Positions 44,944 to 54,375 of a stretch of 64,000 nucleotides of DNA are shown here, piece after piece (position 1 is the stretch's first letter; each line of letters opens with the position of its first letter). The position numbers were made by a program, and so were the translations under genes. The stretch is from Bacteroidota bacterium (GTDB lineage: Bacteria > Bacteroidota > Bacteroidia > Chitinophagales > Chitinophagaceae). Under the pieces are notes generated by a model, which did no database searches, was not told the DNA's origin, and saw nothing but the letters and a program-made list of their open reading frames with translations. The stretch lies in assembly GCA_947448725.1 (NCBI GenBank), contig CANFOM010000004.1:62001-126000 (forward strand). The letters are read 5' to 3'.

Positions 44944-46362
44944 TTACACATTAAAATATTTTTTTGCATTGTAATAACAAATGTCTTGTATGATTTTTCC
45001 TACCCAAGCTTCCTCTTTAGGCAATAAGCCTGCTTCCATTTCTTTGGCGAATAAATTACATAGGATTCGTCTAAAGTATTCATGTCTCGAATAAGATAAA
45101 AAACTTCTACTATCGGTGGTCATGCCAATAAAAGTAGACAATACTCCCATTGTAGATAAAGCATTGAGTTGTTTTTCTATTCCATCTTTTTGATCTAAGA
45201 ACCACCAGCCAGATCCAAATTGAACTTTTCCTTTAACGCCGGCTTCATTAAAATTACCACACATGGTGGCAAAAACTTCATTGTCTGCCGAATTAGAATT
45301 GTATAAAATAGTTTTCGCTAATTGCCCCGATTTTTCTACTGTATTTAAAAAATTAGACAAATTCACTGCTTGAGGATAATCGCCCATCGAATCGGCTCCT
45401 GCATCTAAGCCAATTTGCTGTTGTAAAAATTCATTGTTATTTCTAATGGCACCTAAATGAAATTGTTGCACCCATCCCTGCTTACAATACATTTTAGACA
45501 ATGCCACTAATACTACCCCTATAAATTGATCGGCTTGTTCAAAATTGGAAGCTTTTTTATTTTGAAGAAAGTTTGCAAAAGCTGCATCCAAATCTTTTGT
45601 TCTATTTAAGTTGCTAGGCATATGGATCAAGCCATGGTCGGCAATTTTACAACCATGTTCATGAAAATAATCTACTCTTTTTTTAAGTGCTGCCAATAAA
45701 GTATCGATGGAATTAATTTTAAGCTGGCTAGCTTGTTCTAATTGCTTTAAATAATTTTTAAAAGCAACTTGATCTCGAATGTTAAAAATTTTATCCGGTC
45801 TAAAAGTAGGTAGTACTTTTATAGGAAACTTTTCTTTGGCTATTTGTTGATGGTATTTTAAATCATCGCAAGGATCATCGGTGGTACCCACCATCTCCAC
45901 TTGATAATTGGTTAATATACCCCTCGTACTTAATCCTTTTTTTTGTAATTGCTTATTGGCATTTTTATAAATAGACAAAGCATTTTGTTCATTTAAATAA
46001 GCGTCTATTCCAAAAGTGTTTTTTAATTCCATGATGGACCAATGGAAAAGTGGATTACGTAAAGTTTGTGGTAAAGCTTTTGCCCATGCTAAAAACTTTT
46101 GTTCCTCATTGGCTTTTCCTGAAATAAATTTTTCCGAGACCCCCAGCGCCCGCATGGCTCGCCACTTATAATGATCCCCTTTAAGCCAAATATCCGTAAT
46201 GGTTTTAAAATTTCTATTTTGTGCAATGTCTTTCGCAGATAAGTGATTGTGGTAATCTATAATAGGTAACCCTGCAGCATATTGATGATACAAACGATTC
46301 GCCAATGGACTCTCTAGTAAAAAAGAATCATTAATAATAGTATTGTTTTTAGATACGGCCAT
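44944..46362 (-). CDS. uxaC: Glucuronate isomerase
   Basis: Isomerises D-glucuronate to D-fructuronate (and D-galacturonate to tagaturonate), an amidohydrolase-fold metal enzyme. The 472-residue protein begins SFLLESPLANRLYHQYAAGL and carries the metal-binding IIDYHNHLSAKDIA (about residues 34-47) and QFHLGAIRNNNEF. It also has the C-terminal GMTTDSRSFLSYSRHEYFRR. Length matches E. coli UxaC. It follows uxuA after 66 bases, the largest gap in the operon, which contains the small palindrome TAGGAGTCCTA at 46375-46385 that could be an operator. No uronate regulator gene is in the cluster. Confidence 0.96.
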   Translation of the reverse strand: MAVSKNNTIINDSFLLESPLANRLYHQYAAGLPIIDYHNHLSAKDIAQNRNFKTITDIWLKGDHYKWRAMRALGVSEKFISGKANEEQKFLAWAKALPQTLRNPLFHWSIMELKNTFGIDAYLNEQNALSIYKNANKQLQKKGLSTRGILTNYQVEMVGTTDDPCDDLKYHQQIAKEKFPIKVLPTFRPDKIFNIRDQVAFKNYLKQLEQASQLKINSIDTLLAALKKRVDYFHEHGCKIADHGLIHMPSNLNRTKDLDAAFANFLQNKKASNFEQADQFIGVVLVALSKMYCKQGWVQQFHLGAIRNNNEFLQQQIGLDAGADSMGDYPQAVNLSNFLNTVEKSGQLAKTILYNSNSADNEVFATMCGNFNEAGVKGKVQFGSGWWFLDQKDGIEKQLNALSTMGVLSTFIGMTTDSRSFLSYSRHEYFRRILCNLFAKEMEAGLLPKEEAWVGKIIQDICYYNAKKYFNV

Positions 46363-46428
46363 GGAATTATTTTTTAGGAGTCCTACTTTTTTTACTTTTT
46401 ATTATAACTGCTTTTTTACTTATTACGC

Positions 46429-47640
46429 TTACTGCTTGTTTTTACTTCTTAAAATACCCAATTCCAATCCCCTTAATTCTGCCAATCCCCTTAATCTTCC
46501 AATGGCAGAATACCCCGGATTGGTTACCTTTTTTAAATCATCTAACATTTGATGTCCATGATCGGGTCGCATGGGAATATTTATTTTACGCTCTTGCATA
46601 ATATCAACCACTTCTTTAATCACTGCATACATATCTACATCCCCTTCTAAATGATTGTCTTCAAAAAAATCACCCAGTTCATTTCTTCTGGTACTTCTTA
46701 AATGCAAAAAATTGATTCTACTTCCAAATTGCTTGACCATTGCAGGTAAATCATTGTCAGCTCTTACGCCAAATGAACCAGTACAAAAACACAAACCATT
46801 ACTTAAGGAAGGTACTGCATTAAATAGCAATGCTAAATCAGCTGCAGTGCTCACTACTCTCGGTAACCCTAAAATAGGATAAGGTGGGTCATCGGGGTGG
46901 ATAACCATTTTAACCCCCACGGCTTCGGCCACAGGCACTACCTCTTGTAAAAAATAAATTAGATTTTTTCTCAAGGCCGCTGCGTCTATTCCATCATAAG
47001 TTTTTAATGCACTTGCAAATTCTTCTATGGTAAAGCTTTCCTCACTTCCCGGCAAGCCTTTGATAATATTAGATTTGATTTCATTTATTTGAGTCTCTGT
47101 CGCGTTTTCAAATTTATTTTTTGCGGCTGCTATTTGCTCTTTAGTATATTCCTTTTCTGCATCCTTTCTTTTTAATATAAATAAATCAAATGCAATAAAA
47201 GCGGCCATCTCAAAATTCAGTGCCAAGGATCCATCTTTCATTGGAAATGCTAAATTGGTTCTCGTCCAATCCATTACAGGCATAAAATTATAAGTCACGA
47301 TACATATACCACAAGCACTTAAATTTTGTATGCTTTTTTTATAATGCTCAATGTGCTTATTAAAATCGCCTGTTTGTGTTTTAATAGATTCATGCACTGG
47401 AACACTTTCCACTACAGTCCATTGAAGCCCCATGGATTCAATTAAATTTTTTCTAGTATTGATTTCCTCTATTGTCCAAACCTCCCCATTGGGTATATGA
47501 TGAAGCGCTGTAACCACCCCCGAACAACCTGCTTGTTTTATATCAGCTAAACTTACTGGATCCTTTGGACCATACCAGCGCATGGTTTGCTCCATAGTAT
47601 AACCAACAGATTGATAAGAAGGAAAGTTTTTTTTATTCAT
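46429..47640 (-). CDS. uxuA: Mannonate dehydratase
   Basis: Dehydrates D-mannonate to 2-keto-3-deoxygluconate. The 403-residue TIM-barrel metal enzyme shows the family features [20 protein letters not shown] (positions about 20-39), [19 protein letters not shown] (about 245-263), [16 protein letters not shown] and the final [10 protein letters not shown]. The length is normal (about 394-404). It follows the SDR gene by 14 bases. Together with UxaC and the SDR it fixes the pathway as the D-glucuronate branch. Confidence 0.96.
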   Translation of the reverse strand: MNKKNFPSYQSVGYTMEQTMRWYGPKDPVSLADIKQAGCSGVVTALHHIPNGEVWTIEEINTRKNLIESMGLQWTVVESVPVHESIKTQTGDFNKHIEHYKKSIQNLSACGICIVTYNFMPVMDWTRTNLAFPMKDGSLALNFEMAAFIAFDLFILKRKDAEKEYTKEQIAAAKNKFENATETQINEIKSNIIKGLPGSEESFTIEEFASALKTYDGIDAAALRKNLIYFLQEVVPVAEAVGVKMVIHPDDPPYPILGLPRVVSTAADLALLFNAVPSLSNGLCFCTGSFGVRADNDLPAMVKQFGSRINFLHLRSTRRNELGDFFEDNHLEGDVDMYAVIKEVVDIMQERKINIPMRPDHGHQMLDDLKKVTNPGYSAIGRLRGLAELRGLELGILRSKNKQ

Positions 47641-47654
47641 TGTTAAGTAAAAAA

Positions 47655-48467
47655 TTAAACTCCAGAATTAATGGTAAAGCCTCCGTCCACACCAATATCC
47701 ATTCCAGTTACAAATTTAGATGCATCACTTAGCAACCACACTAAAGCACCCACTAACTCATCCGGATTTCCAAATCTTTTAAAGGGTGTATTTTTGATGA
47801 TTAAATTTCCTCTTTCGGTTAAACTTCCATCTTCATTGGTTAATAGATTTTTATTTTGTTTGGTCAGAAAAAATCCGGGCATGATGGAATTAATTCTTAC
47901 TTTATCTCCATAACGATTGGCCATTTCTACAGCAAACCATTTTGTGTACATATCAATCGCTGCTTTTCCCATACTATAGCCCAATCCCCTAGTGACTGTT
48001 CTTTTAGCATTCACCGAAGAAATATTAACAATACTACCCGCTCCTGTTTTAGCAATTTCAGGACCAAAAACTTGAACAGGTAAAATGGTACCCCATAAAT
48101 TCAAGTCCATTGTTTTTTTCATCCCTTCGATATTCATTTTAAAAACGTCTTCGCCTGGTGGCAATATTCCATCTGGCAAATTTCCACCTGCCCCATTGAC
48201 CAAGCCATCAATTTTACCATACTTTTCAATAATGGTATTTTTAGCTTTTATTAAATCGGCTTCTTGCAATACATTGGCAGCTACAAATAAAGCTTCTTTA
48301 CCTTGCTTTTGTAAAGCAGCTACTCTTTCGTTTCCAATAGTTTCGTTTTGACCAATTAACACTACCGTCGCCCCTTGTTCGGCAAGTGCAATAACAAAAC
48401 TACCTCCAAGTACCCCAGTGCCGCCAGTAACTATAATTACCTTGTTTTTAATTGAAAATAAATCCAT
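47655..48467 (-). CDS. SDR-family oxidoreductase, probable D-fructuronate reductase
   Basis: A 270-residue NAD(P)H-dependent short-chain dehydrogenase: [10 protein letters not shown] nucleotide loop (about residues 15-24), NGAGG (about 91-95), catalytic Ser in NISSVNAKR and YxxxK in YSMGKAA (about 170-176). Heading the uronate operon and flanking uxuA, it most likely reduces fructuronate to mannonate. That step is performed in E. coli by the unrelated UxuB, so I leave the symbol blank. Homologues of this type are annotated as mannonate oxidoreductases in Bacteroidota. A strong AGGAGG ribosome site precedes its ATG. Confidence 0.85.
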   Translation of the reverse strand: MDLFSIKNKVIIVTGGTGVLGGSFVIALAEQGATVVLIGQNETIGNERVAALQKQGKEALFVAANVLQEADLIKAKNTIIEKYGKIDGLVNGAGGNLPDGILPPGEDVFKMNIEGMKKTMDLNLWGTILPVQVFGPEIAKTGAGSIVNISSVNAKRTVTRGLGYSMGKAAIDMYTKWFAVEMANRYGDKVRINSIMPGFFLTKQNKNLLTNEDGSLTERGNLIIKNTPFKRFGNPDELVGALVWLLSDASKFVTGMDIGVDGGFTINSGV

Positions 48468-48475
48468 GTTTTGGC

Positions 48476-48481
48476 CCTCCT
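48476..48481 (-). promoter_or_regulatory. Strong Shine-Dalgarno AGGAGG before the first uronate-operon gene
   Basis: Minus-strand AGGAGG, eight bases before ATG 48467. Such a full Shine-Dalgarno is unusual in this genome, where most genes start without a visible ribosome site, and it fits high expression of the operon. Confidence 0.7.
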
Positions 48482-48649
48482 ATTTGTTTAAAAAATATAT
48501 TTTCCCTTTCTCCTAGATAATAACTACGGAATGAATCCATACTTAGCTTTAAAGGCAAAAAGGTTGCTGTAAATTAATTATAAAAATCCATCTTATGCAA
48601 GATTTAAGCTGCAAATACTTGGGCTATGTAGAATTCAACAATTAGTGCC

Positions 48650-48657
48650 TATTTTTG
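48650..48657 (+). promoter_or_regulatory. -7 promoter element (TATTTTTG) for ubiX
   Basis: TATTTTTG matches TAnnTTTG and lies ten bases before the ubiX ATG. The rest of the 200-base gap to the uronate operon shows no other clear signal apart from the ribosome site at 48476. Confidence 0.5.
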
Positions 48658-48667
48658 TTAATACTGT

Positions 48668-49231
48668 ATGAATAAAATTGTAATTGCCATAACGGGTGCT
48701 AGCGGGGCCATTTATGCAAAATCTTTATTGGATTGCTTAGTCGCTATGCCCCATCAATATGCGGCTGTGGGCATTGTAATGAGTGATAATGCTAAAACTG
48801 TATGGGAAACCGAATTAGGCCACCAAGATTACACCCAATACCCTTTTACTTTTTACCATAAAAACGACTTTAATGCCCCTTTTGCATCTGGTTCGGCTCA
48901 ATACAATACCATGATTGTAATTCCTTGTAGTATGGGTACATTAGGGAGAATAGCCAGTGGAGTTAGTGATGATTTAGTCACCAGAGCGGCGGATGTTATT
49001 TTAAAAGAAAGGAGAAAACTAATTTTAGTAGCCCGAGAGACCCCTTATAATTTAATACATATAAAAAATATGGAAACGGTGACCTTAGCAGGTGGCATTA
49101 TTTGCCCTGCCACACCTAGTTTTTATAGTAAACCAAAAACCATCGAAGAAGTAGCTTATACGGTAGTGCACCGAATTTTAGACTTAGCTGGTTTACCAAC
49201 AGATAGTTATCGATGGGGAAATAATAAATAA
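48668..49231 (+). CDS. ubiX: UbiX-family flavin prenyltransferase
   Basis: Makes prenylated FMN, the cofactor of UbiD decarboxylases, from FMN and dimethylallyl phosphate. The 187-residue flavoprotein shows ITGASGAIYAKSLLDCL (about residues 7-23), VIPCSMGTLGRIASGVSDDLVTRAADV (about 87-113) and LVARETPYNLIHIKNM (about 120-135). These are the standard UbiX blocks. The UbiD partner is not in the window. It stands alone with a shared bidirectional terminator downstream. Confidence 0.94.
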   Translation: MNKIVIAITGASGAIYAKSLLDCLVAMPHQYAAVGIVMSDNAKTVWETELGHQDYTQYPFTFYHKNDFNAPFASGSAQYNTMIVIPCSMGTLGRIASGVSDDLVTRAADVILKERRKLILVARETPYNLIHIKNMETVTLAGGIICPATPSFYSKPKTIEEVAYTVVHRILDLAGLPTDSYRWGNNK

Positions 49232-49258
49232 AACAATTAAGAAAATATTGATTGCAAA

Positions 49259-49293
49259 AAAAAGGCATCACCAAATAAACGGGATGCCTTTTT
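49259..49293. terminator. Bidirectional rho-independent terminator between ubiX and clpC
   Basis: AAAAAGGCATC paired with GATGCCTTTTT around a 13-base loop. A-tract and T-tract flanks let it stop both the plus-strand ubiX and the minus-strand clpC transcripts. Confidence 0.9.
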
Positions 49294-49308
49294 AATATTA
49301 TAGCCTTA

Positions 49309-51894
49309 CTATTCTTCTTTAGGTTCTTTGGGCGCTTTGGGTGCTTTTTCTTTTTCCTTTTTTTGTAAAGTAAAAACAAGCTTCCCATTTTCTTTGTCTA
49401 GATCGCCCATGATGGTATCGCCTTCTTTAACACTATGGTTTAGAATTTCTTCCGCCAATGGATCTTCGATGTATTTTTGAATGGCTCTGTGCAATGGTCT
49501 TGCACCAAATTGAACATCATAACCTTTGTCTGCAATAAATCCTTTGGCGTCCTCTGATAATGACAAGTTCAATCCCAAGGTCACCAAACGACTCAACACA
49601 TTTTTCATAATAATGTCGATGATTAAGAAAATATTTTCTTTGGTCAATGAATTAAACACCACCACATCGTCTACTCTATTTAAAAACTCAGGAGAGAAGG
49701 TTCTCTTCAATGCTTTTTCAATTACAGATCTATTGTTTTCATCGGTTTGTTGCACACGCGTTGCGGTGGCAAATCCAACACCATCTCCAAATTCCTTTAA
49801 TTGACGAGCTCCTATATTAGAAGTCATGATGATTAAAGTATTTTTGAAATTTACTTTTCGTCCTAAGCCATCCGTTAAAATACCATCGTCCAATACTTGC
49901 AATAAAATATTATAAATATCTGGATGTGCTTTTTCTATTTCGTCTAAAAGTATTACGCAGTATGGCTTACGGCGCACTTTTTCTGTTAACTGTCCGCCTT
50001 CTTCATATCCCACATAGCCTGGAGGCGCTCCTATTAATCTACTTACAGAGAATTTTTCCATATACTCACTCATGTCAATTCTAATTAAAGAATCCTCTGA
50101 ATCAAATAAATTTCTTGCCAATGCTCTAGCCAACTCTGTTTTACCTACGCCCGTTGGACCTAAGAAAATAAAAGTACCGATTGGTTTTTTAGGATCTTTT
50201 AAACCTACTCTATTTCTTTGAATGGCTTTTACGACTTTCCCTAAGGCTTCATCTTGACCAATAACTTCAGACTTCATTTCCTCCATCATCTTTTTCAACT
50301 TGGTGGTTTCCGCCTCTACCATTCGCTTCACAGGAATACCAGTCATCATACTCACTACTTCGGCAATATTTTCTTCATTGATAGGGAAACGCTTATTTTT
50401 ACTTTCTTCCTCCCAATTGGTTTTTGCTTTTTCTAAAGCTTCTCCTAATTTTTTCTCCGTATCTCTTAAGCTAGCGGCTTCTTCGAAACGTTGACTTTTC
50501 ACCACCCTATTTTTTTCGTTCTTAACTTCTTCAATTTGCTTTTCTAAATCAACAATATCCAAAGGCACATTGATATTTTTCAAATGCACTCTTGCGCCTA
50601 CTTCATCTAATACGTCAATAGCTTTGTCTGGCAACAAACGGTCGGTCATATAACGATCGCTCAATTTTACACAAGCTTCAATGGCTTCTTGATCGTACAC
50701 CACACTGTGATAATCCTCGTATTTAGATTTGATATTATTTAAGATAATAATAGTGTCGGCAACACTTGGCGGTTCTATAATTACTTTTTGGAAACGTCTA
50801 TCCAATGCACCATCTTTTTCAATGTGCATTCTGTATTCATCTAAAGTAGAAGCACCGATACATTGTAATTCGCCACGCGCTAAAGCCGGCTTGAATATAT
50901 TAGAGGCATCTAAAGAACCACTTGCACCTCCCGCACCAACAATGGTGTGAATTTCATCAATAAATAAAATAACGTCTCTGTTTTTTTCCAACTCGGTCAT
51001 GATGGCTTTCATACGCTCTTCAAACTGACCTCTGTATTTAGTACCTGCCACTAATGCTGCCAAATCTAAGGATATCACTCTTTTATCAAATAGCACACGA
51101 CTTACTTTTCTTTGCACAATGCGCAAAGCCAAGCCTTCCACAATAGCGGTTTTACCCACACCTGGTTCTCCAATTAAAATAGGATTATTCTTTTTACGTC
51201 TACTTAAAATTTGACTTACTCTTTCAATTTCTGCTTCACGACCAACAATAGGATCCAAAGAATCCATTTCGGCTAATTTGGTAATGTCTCTTCCAAAATT
51301 ATCTAATACCGGTGTTTTTGATTTATTAGGCGTTGCTGGTTTCGCTTTTGAAGCAGTACCATAGGCACCTGATCCACCTCTTTTTTCTTCTTCAAATTCA
51401 TCTTCCCCTTCTTCTGGGAATTCTGCACTTGGCGGATTCATGGGGGCTGTTGGATTAGATCCTACAATTCCCAATTCGGTTCTAAACAAATCATAGTCAA
51501 TATCAAATTGATTTAAAATTTGAGTAGCTATATTTTCTTTATTTTTTAAGATACTTAAAAGCAAATGTTCTGTTTCTACCATCGGGCTTTTCAATGCCTT
51601 TGCTTCTAGTACCGTTACTCGAATTACCTTTTCGGCTTGTTTGGTTAATGGCAAACTATTGATGTTGGCTACATTTTTACCTGACTTATCCTTTACGGCT
51701 AATTCAATCTCTTTTCTTAATTCGCTTAAATTGACATTTAATTGCTTTAGGACCTTGATGGCTGTATTTTCTTGATCTCTAATAAGTCCAAGCATTAAAT
51801 GCTCGGCCCCTATAAAGTCATTTCCTAATCTCAATGCCTCTTCACGACTATAAGAGATGATTTCCTTAACTTGTGTTGAAAAATTATTATCCAT
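49309..51894 (-). CDS. clpC: ATP-dependent Clp protease ATP-binding subunit ClpC
   Basis: Hexameric AAA+ unfoldase that feeds substrates to ClpP. The 861-residue protein has N-terminal Clp_N repeats (about residues 1-145), a low-complexity acidic linker and AAA domain 1 (GEPGVGKT at about 245). A UVR-type coiled coil ([17 protein letters not shown], about 465-481) follows, then AAA domain 2 ([12 protein letters not shown], about 577) and a C-terminal D2-small domain. The C-terminal tail is a Lys/Glu/Pro-rich repeat ending PKEPKEE. No ClpP or McsAB is adjacent. Confidence 0.96.
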   Translation of the reverse strand: MDNNFSTQVKEIISYSREEALRLGNDFIGAEHLMLGLIRDQENTAIKVLKQLNVNLSELRKEIELAVKDKSGKNVANINSLPLTKQAEKVIRVTVLEAKALKSPMVETEHLLLSILKNKENIATQILNQFDIDYDLFRTELGIVGSNPTAPMNPPSAEFPEEGEDEFEEEKRGGSGAYGTASKAKPATPNKSKTPVLDNFGRDITKLAEMDSLDPIVGREAEIERVSQILSRRKKNNPILIGEPGVGKTAIVEGLALRIVQRKVSRVLFDKRVISLDLAALVAGTKYRGQFEERMKAIMTELEKNRDVILFIDEIHTIVGAGGASGSLDASNIFKPALARGELQCIGASTLDEYRMHIEKDGALDRRFQKVIIEPPSVADTIIILNNIKSKYEDYHSVVYDQEAIEACVKLSDRYMTDRLLPDKAIDVLDEVGARVHLKNINVPLDIVDLEKQIEEVKNEKNRVVKSQRFEEAASLRDTEKKLGEALEKAKTNWEEESKNKRFPINEENIAEVVSMMTGIPVKRMVEAETTKLKKMMEEMKSEVIGQDEALGKVVKAIQRNRVGLKDPKKPIGTFIFLGPTGVGKTELARALARNLFDSEDSLIRIDMSEYMEKFSVSRLIGAPPGYVGYEEGGQLTEKVRRKPYCVILLDEIEKAHPDIYNILLQVLDDGILTDGLGRKVNFKNTLIIMTSNIGARQLKEFGDGVGFATATRVQQTDENNRSVIEKALKRTFSPEFLNRVDDVVVFNSLTKENIFLIIDIIMKNVLSRLVTLGLNLSLSEDAKGFIADKGYDVQFGARPLHRAIQKYIEDPLAEEILNHSVKEGDTIMGDLDKENGKLVFTLQKKEKEKAPKAPKEPKEE

Positions 51895-51927
51895 ATAATT
51901 AATTGGAGCTGTTACAAGAATAACGAA

Positions 51928-51935
51928 TATTTTTG
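51928..51935 (+). promoter_or_regulatory. -7 promoter element (TATTTTTG) for the STAS-like gene
   Basis: TATTTTTG matches TAnnTTTG, 52 bases before the ATG at 51988, between the divergent clpC and the STAS-like gene. Confidence 0.4.
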
Positions 51936-51987
51936 ACCTAAAGTATGTTAAGTATTACTTGTTATTAACCATTTATTATTAACACTT

Positions 51988-52386
51988 ATGCAATACCAAA
52001 CCGAACAAAAGGAGAAGTTTACAGTCGTCACCCTTCTTGAAAATAGTCTTAGTTCAAATCTCGTGCCAGAATTGGCCGAATTAACCACTAAAATTGGCGC
52101 CCAATCCCCTAAAAACCTGGTACTTAACTTTGCCAAGGTAGTTAGATGGGAATTGCCCATCATTGAGCTATTGGCCAATGCCCAGCAAGCCTTTTATGAT
52201 AATAATACCTCATTTGTCATTTGTTGCCTGTCAAATAGCCTCCAAGAACTGCTAGATTTGACCGAATATGCCGAACTCATGAATATCACCCCCACCGAAT
52301 CGGAGGCCTGGGATATTGTCCAGATGGAAGAAATTGAGCGAGAACTATTGGACAGTGACGACATGGAGTTTTCGACCCAAGAATAG
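51988..52386 (+). CDS. STAS-like domain protein
   Basis: A 132-residue cytoplasmic protein with the pattern of a STAS domain (anti-sigma-factor antagonist fold): beta FTVVTLLENSLSSNL, helix, beta KNLVLNFAKVVRWELPIIELLANAQQ (positions about 50-75), beta TSFVICCLS and a final helix LDLTEYAELMNITP. The usual phospho-site Asp-Ser-Ser/Thr-Gly is not present; the aligned stretch reads VVRWELP. It is therefore probably a non-phosphorylated or divergent STAS protein. An acidic tail of about 20 residues follows. It lies 47 bases upstream of dnaG and no kinase partner is adjacent. The call is by fold pattern only. Confidence 0.7.
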   Translation: MQYQTEQKEKFTVVTLLENSLSSNLVPELAELTTKIGAQSPKNLVLNFAKVVRWELPIIELLANAQQAFYDNNTSFVICCLSNSLQELLDLTEYAELMNITPTESEAWDIVQMEEIERELLDSDDMEFSTQE

Positions 52387-52420
52387 GCCTTTTATCATTA
52401 GATTATCCCTTAAGATTAGT

Positions 52421-52428
52421 TATTTTCG
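52421..52428 (+). promoter_or_regulatory. Near-consensus -7 element (TATTTTCG) for dnaG
   Basis: TATTTTCG differs from TAnnTTTG at one base and ends five bases before the dnaG ATG, the same tight spacing as at ccmE and the radical SAM gene. Confidence 0.35.
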
Positions 52429-52433
52429 CCGTC

Positions 52434-54362
52434 ATGATTACCTCTCAAACCATACAACAAATCACCAGCCGAATCGACATTATTGATGTCGTAGGTGAAT
52501 TTGTTAAACTAAAAAAGAGAGGAACCAACTATATAGGCAATTGCCCTTTTCACAACGAAAAATCTCCTTCCTTTACCGTTTCCCCTGCCAAAGAAATTTA
52601 CAAATGTTTTGGTTGTGGCAAAAGTGGTAATACGATTACTTTTTTAATGGAGCATGAAAAGTATAGTTATGTGGAGTCTTTAAGATGGTTAGCGGCAAGA
52701 TATAATATTGAAGTAGAAGAAACGGAAACCAGCCCTGCCCAAAAAATAGCTCAGCAAGTGGCCGAAAGCTTATATGCGATCAACCATTTTGCCATGGACT
52801 TTTTTGCCAAACAATATTGGGAAACAGAAGCAGGTGAAACAATTGCTCAAAGCTATATGCAACACAGAGGTTTTTTAAAACCTATTGTGGAGAAATTTAA
52901 AATTGGTTACAACCCTTCGGATAAAGATAGTTTGGCTAAAGCCTTATTGCAAAATCAATTCAATCCTGAACTTTTTGCCAAAACAGGATTGGTCGTTGAA
53001 CGCAATGGCGAATGGCAGGATAATTACAGAGACCGTATTATTTTTCCCATTCACAATACCACTGGAAAAATTATTGGATTTGGTGCTAGGCAAATTGCGA
53101 AAAACGATAAGTCGCCTAAATACATTAACTCTCCCGAAAATGATATCTATGTAAAAAGTAGAATTTTATACGGTTCTTATTTTGCAAGAACTGCTATTGA
53201 TAAATTAAATGAATGTTTATTAGTAGAAGGTTATACCGATGTAGTAAGCTTACACCAAGCAGGTATTGAAAACGTGGTAGCCAGTGGAGGAACTTCATTA
53301 ACCATTGATCAGTTAAGGCTGATTAAAAAATACACCCAAAACTTAACCATCATTTATGATGGAGATGCGGCAGGTATAAAAGCCGCCCTACGAGGATTAG
53401 ACATGGCTTTAGAAGAAGGATTGAATGTGCAATTGGTATTAATTCCAGACAAGGAAGATCCAGATAGTTATGTAAATAAGGTAGGACCAGATGCATTCAG
53501 AGACTTTGTACAATCGGCAAAAAAAGATTTTGTTTTATTCCAATTGGAAGTGCAATTAAAAGAAGTAGGTGGTGATTTAAATAAGAAAAATGCATTGGTG
53601 AATCAAATTGCTGAAACACTTAGTAAAATTAATAAGCCCGAAGATTTTACCAAACTGCAAGAATACGTTAAAAAATGTGCTTCTCTATTGCGCATAGATG
53701 AAACAGGTTTAACACAATTGGTGAATAAGTTTAAGCGGGATAAGATAGTGAAGGAAGAAAAGAAAATGTCTTACGATGAAGCTGCTATCTTACTACCAAG
53801 CTTCCCCAAAGAAGCTGACGCCGAAAATGACAATGATTTATTTGTAGACAGAGACTTAGCCCATGAAAGAAATCTAGTTCGATTAGTATTAGAATATGGC
53901 AATGAACTTGGACCAAAAAATGTAAAAGTAGCAGATTGGGTATTTGAAGAAATTGAGTCCTTCCCATTAGAAAACGCAGATATGGTTTATCTCATAGAAG
54001 CTTATAAAAAATGGGCTGCTGAGGGCAAGTTGGCCAACAGTAAAACATTGCAATACCACGAAGACGAACGCGTACAAAAATGGGTGGTCACTTTATTTGA
54101 ACCCGAGCACGAATTAAGTACGAGATGGAATGAAAAATTAGGAAAACCAGAACGAGTTGAAGAAAAGAATTTTATACTAGAAATTGAAATAGGTTTAATG
54201 TATTTTAAATTAAGGAAAGTTAAAAAGATGATTGGTCAAAATCAATTAGATTTAGAAACTGCCCCAGAAAAAGAACAGATTCAATTGTTGCAAATACACA
54301 AACACTTAAAAGAGGTAGAACGAAACCTAACCCAATCTATAGGAACGGTGATTTTAAAATAA
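52434..54362 (+). CDS. dnaG: DNA primase
   Basis: Synthesises RNA primers for DNA replication. The 642-residue protein has the N-terminal CHC2 zinc finger (C37, H40, C58, C61 with NCPFHNEKSPSF and CFGCG) and the TOPRIM catalytic core. The core includes LLVEGYTDVVSLHQ (about 262-275), ASGGTSLT and IYDGDAAGIKAALRG. A C-terminal helical, helicase-binding-type region follows. Length is normal. The 3' end is separated from the convergent beta-helix gene by 13 bases. Confidence 0.96.
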   Translation: MITSQTIQQITSRIDIIDVVGEFVKLKKRGTNYIGNCPFHNEKSPSFTVSPAKEIYKCFGCGKSGNTITFLMEHEKYSYVESLRWLAARYNIEVEETETSPAQKIAQQVAESLYAINHFAMDFFAKQYWETEAGETIAQSYMQHRGFLKPIVEKFKIGYNPSDKDSLAKALLQNQFNPELFAKTGLVVERNGEWQDNYRDRIIFPIHNTTGKIIGFGARQIAKNDKSPKYINSPENDIYVKSRILYGSYFARTAIDKLNECLLVEGYTDVVSLHQAGIENVVASGGTSLTIDQLRLIKKYTQNLTIIYDGDAAGIKAALRGLDMALEEGLNVQLVLIPDKEDPDSYVNKVGPDAFRDFVQSAKKDFVLFQLEVQLKEVGGDLNKKNALVNQIAETLSKINKPEDFTKLQEYVKKCASLLRIDETGLTQLVNKFKRDKIVKEEKKMSYDEAAILLPSFPKEADAENDNDLFVDRDLAHERNLVRLVLEYGNELGPKNVKVADWVFEEIESFPLENADMVYLIEAYKKWAAEGKLANSKTLQYHEDERVQKWVVTLFEPEHELSTRWNEKLGKPERVEEKNFILEIEIGLMYFKLRKVKKMIGQNQLDLETAPEKEQIQLLQIHKHLKEVERNLTQSIGTVILK

Positions 54363-54375
54363 ATGTTTTTATCCC

